This document shows, in pieces, positions 63,556 to 64,000 of a DNA stretch of 64,000 nt (position 1 is its first letter; each line of letters opens with the position of its first letter). Both the position numbers and the translations under genes were made by a program. Location: contig NC_067198.1 in the NCBI RefSeq assembly GCF_000699445.3, forward strand, positions 36,546,536 through 36,610,535, read 5' to 3'. Under the pieces are notes generated by a model, which did no database searches, was not told the DNA's origin, and saw nothing but the letters and a program-made list of their open reading frames with translations. The DNA is from Schistosoma haematobium (Eukaryota; Platyhelminthes; Trematoda; Strigeidida; Schistosomatidae).

Positions 63556-64000
63556 TACTCCTTTTACACCTCGTTGAGGAGCGTAGGCCGCCCACCAGCA
63601 TTCTCTATCTAACCCTGTCCTGGGCAGTCTTTTCCGGTTGCCTCGAATGGTTATTCATTATTTTGATGTATGCATCCAATTCGCTACACAGTGCTTTCTT
63701 TGGTTTTCCGTTTTCCTTCAAGATTCCAAGTTAGCCCTTGCCTCGTGATGCAGTTTGCTAATTTCCGAAATGTATGTCCTGTCCCACTTCCAACGTCTTT
63801 TCCTAATTTCCTCTTCAAATGGAATCTGGTTTGTTCTCTCCCATAGCAGGTTTTTTGCTGATGGTATCTGGCCAACAGACATTGAATATCTTACCCAAAC
63901 AATTGTTTACAGATACTTGTACCTTTTTGATGATTGTTGTGGTAGTTCTCGAAGTTTCATTTTCGTACAGTAGAACTGTCTTGATATTCGTATTGAAGAC
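63556..64000 (-). mobile_element. family C RTE-like 3' fragment, continues past the edge
   Basis: The minus strand reads [45 protein letters not shown] and QDRVR.RMLVGGLRSS, in the same order as 15840-16220 on the + strand ([36 protein letters not shown]). Frames are broken. It lies antisense to the DOCK gene. Confidence 0.8.

Overview
This window looks like a chromosomal segment from a blood fluke (Schistosoma or a close relative). It is AT-rich, and its host exons are small and widely spaced. The 5' part of one host gene has introns of only 31-35 nt. The repeats are the kinds known from schistosomes: RTE-clade non-LTR elements (SR2-like), a CsRn1/Boudicca-type Ty3/gypsy element, BEL/Pao, CR1 and hammerhead-bearing SINE-like repeats. 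The species assignment is inferred from family resemblance only; no search was run.

Host genes. Two multi-exon genes lie on the + strand. (1) Exons at 22407-22588 and 23918-24391 join in phase. They encode about 217 residues resembling CINP (CDK2-interacting protein), which is a tentative call; upstream exons were not found securely. (2) A DOCK-family Rac-GEF of the SH3-containing DOCK1-5 type begins in this window. SH3 and linker exons lie at 40197-40930, separated by micro-introns. Exons at 47578-47864, 49357-49664, 51079-51283, 55921-56124 and 60509-60824 lead into the DHR-1 (C2-like) domain. All observed junctions fit GT-AG rules and keep phase except those of exon 5, whose 3' boundary is unresolved. 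The catalytic DHR-2 part lies beyond the right edge.

Mobile elements, left to right. 1-8124 is a three-level nest: a 5'-truncated RTE family B copy is split by a full-length RTE family A copy, which is split by a full-length B copy in the opposite orientation with a 12-bp target duplication. 10594-12200 is a palindrome of two ~798-bp arms, each the 3' end of a gypsy element (integrase tail plus LTR). 14850-16243 is an internally deleted RTE-like element (C). 16624-21572 is a complete gypsy element with near-identical LTRs and an intact pol. 25742-36600 is an old gypsy RT/RNase H copy, broken first by a second full-length B copy (25910-29847). It is broken again by a composite block (30009-35964) of CR1, a BEL/Pao element inside the CR1, and a duplicated piece of an A copy. 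37440-38130 is a gag/protease relic. 41909-47017 holds a second full-length A copy and several copies of a short repeat (D) that shares its 3' end with family A. The DOCK introns are littered with 5'-truncated B-like 3' ends, a gypsy integrase relic, hammerhead-like and tRNA-like SINE sequences, and long (TA)n tracts.

How it fits together. Most coding potential here belongs to transposons. The copies record a sequence of events: old gypsy and CR1 first, then A, B and the intact gypsy. Both full-length B copies carry the same stop codon and frameshifts, and both A copies carry the same lesions. Either defective masters were copied using enzymes supplied by other elements, or the families use recoding. 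Much of the rest is intron or intergenic DNA in which I see no gene.
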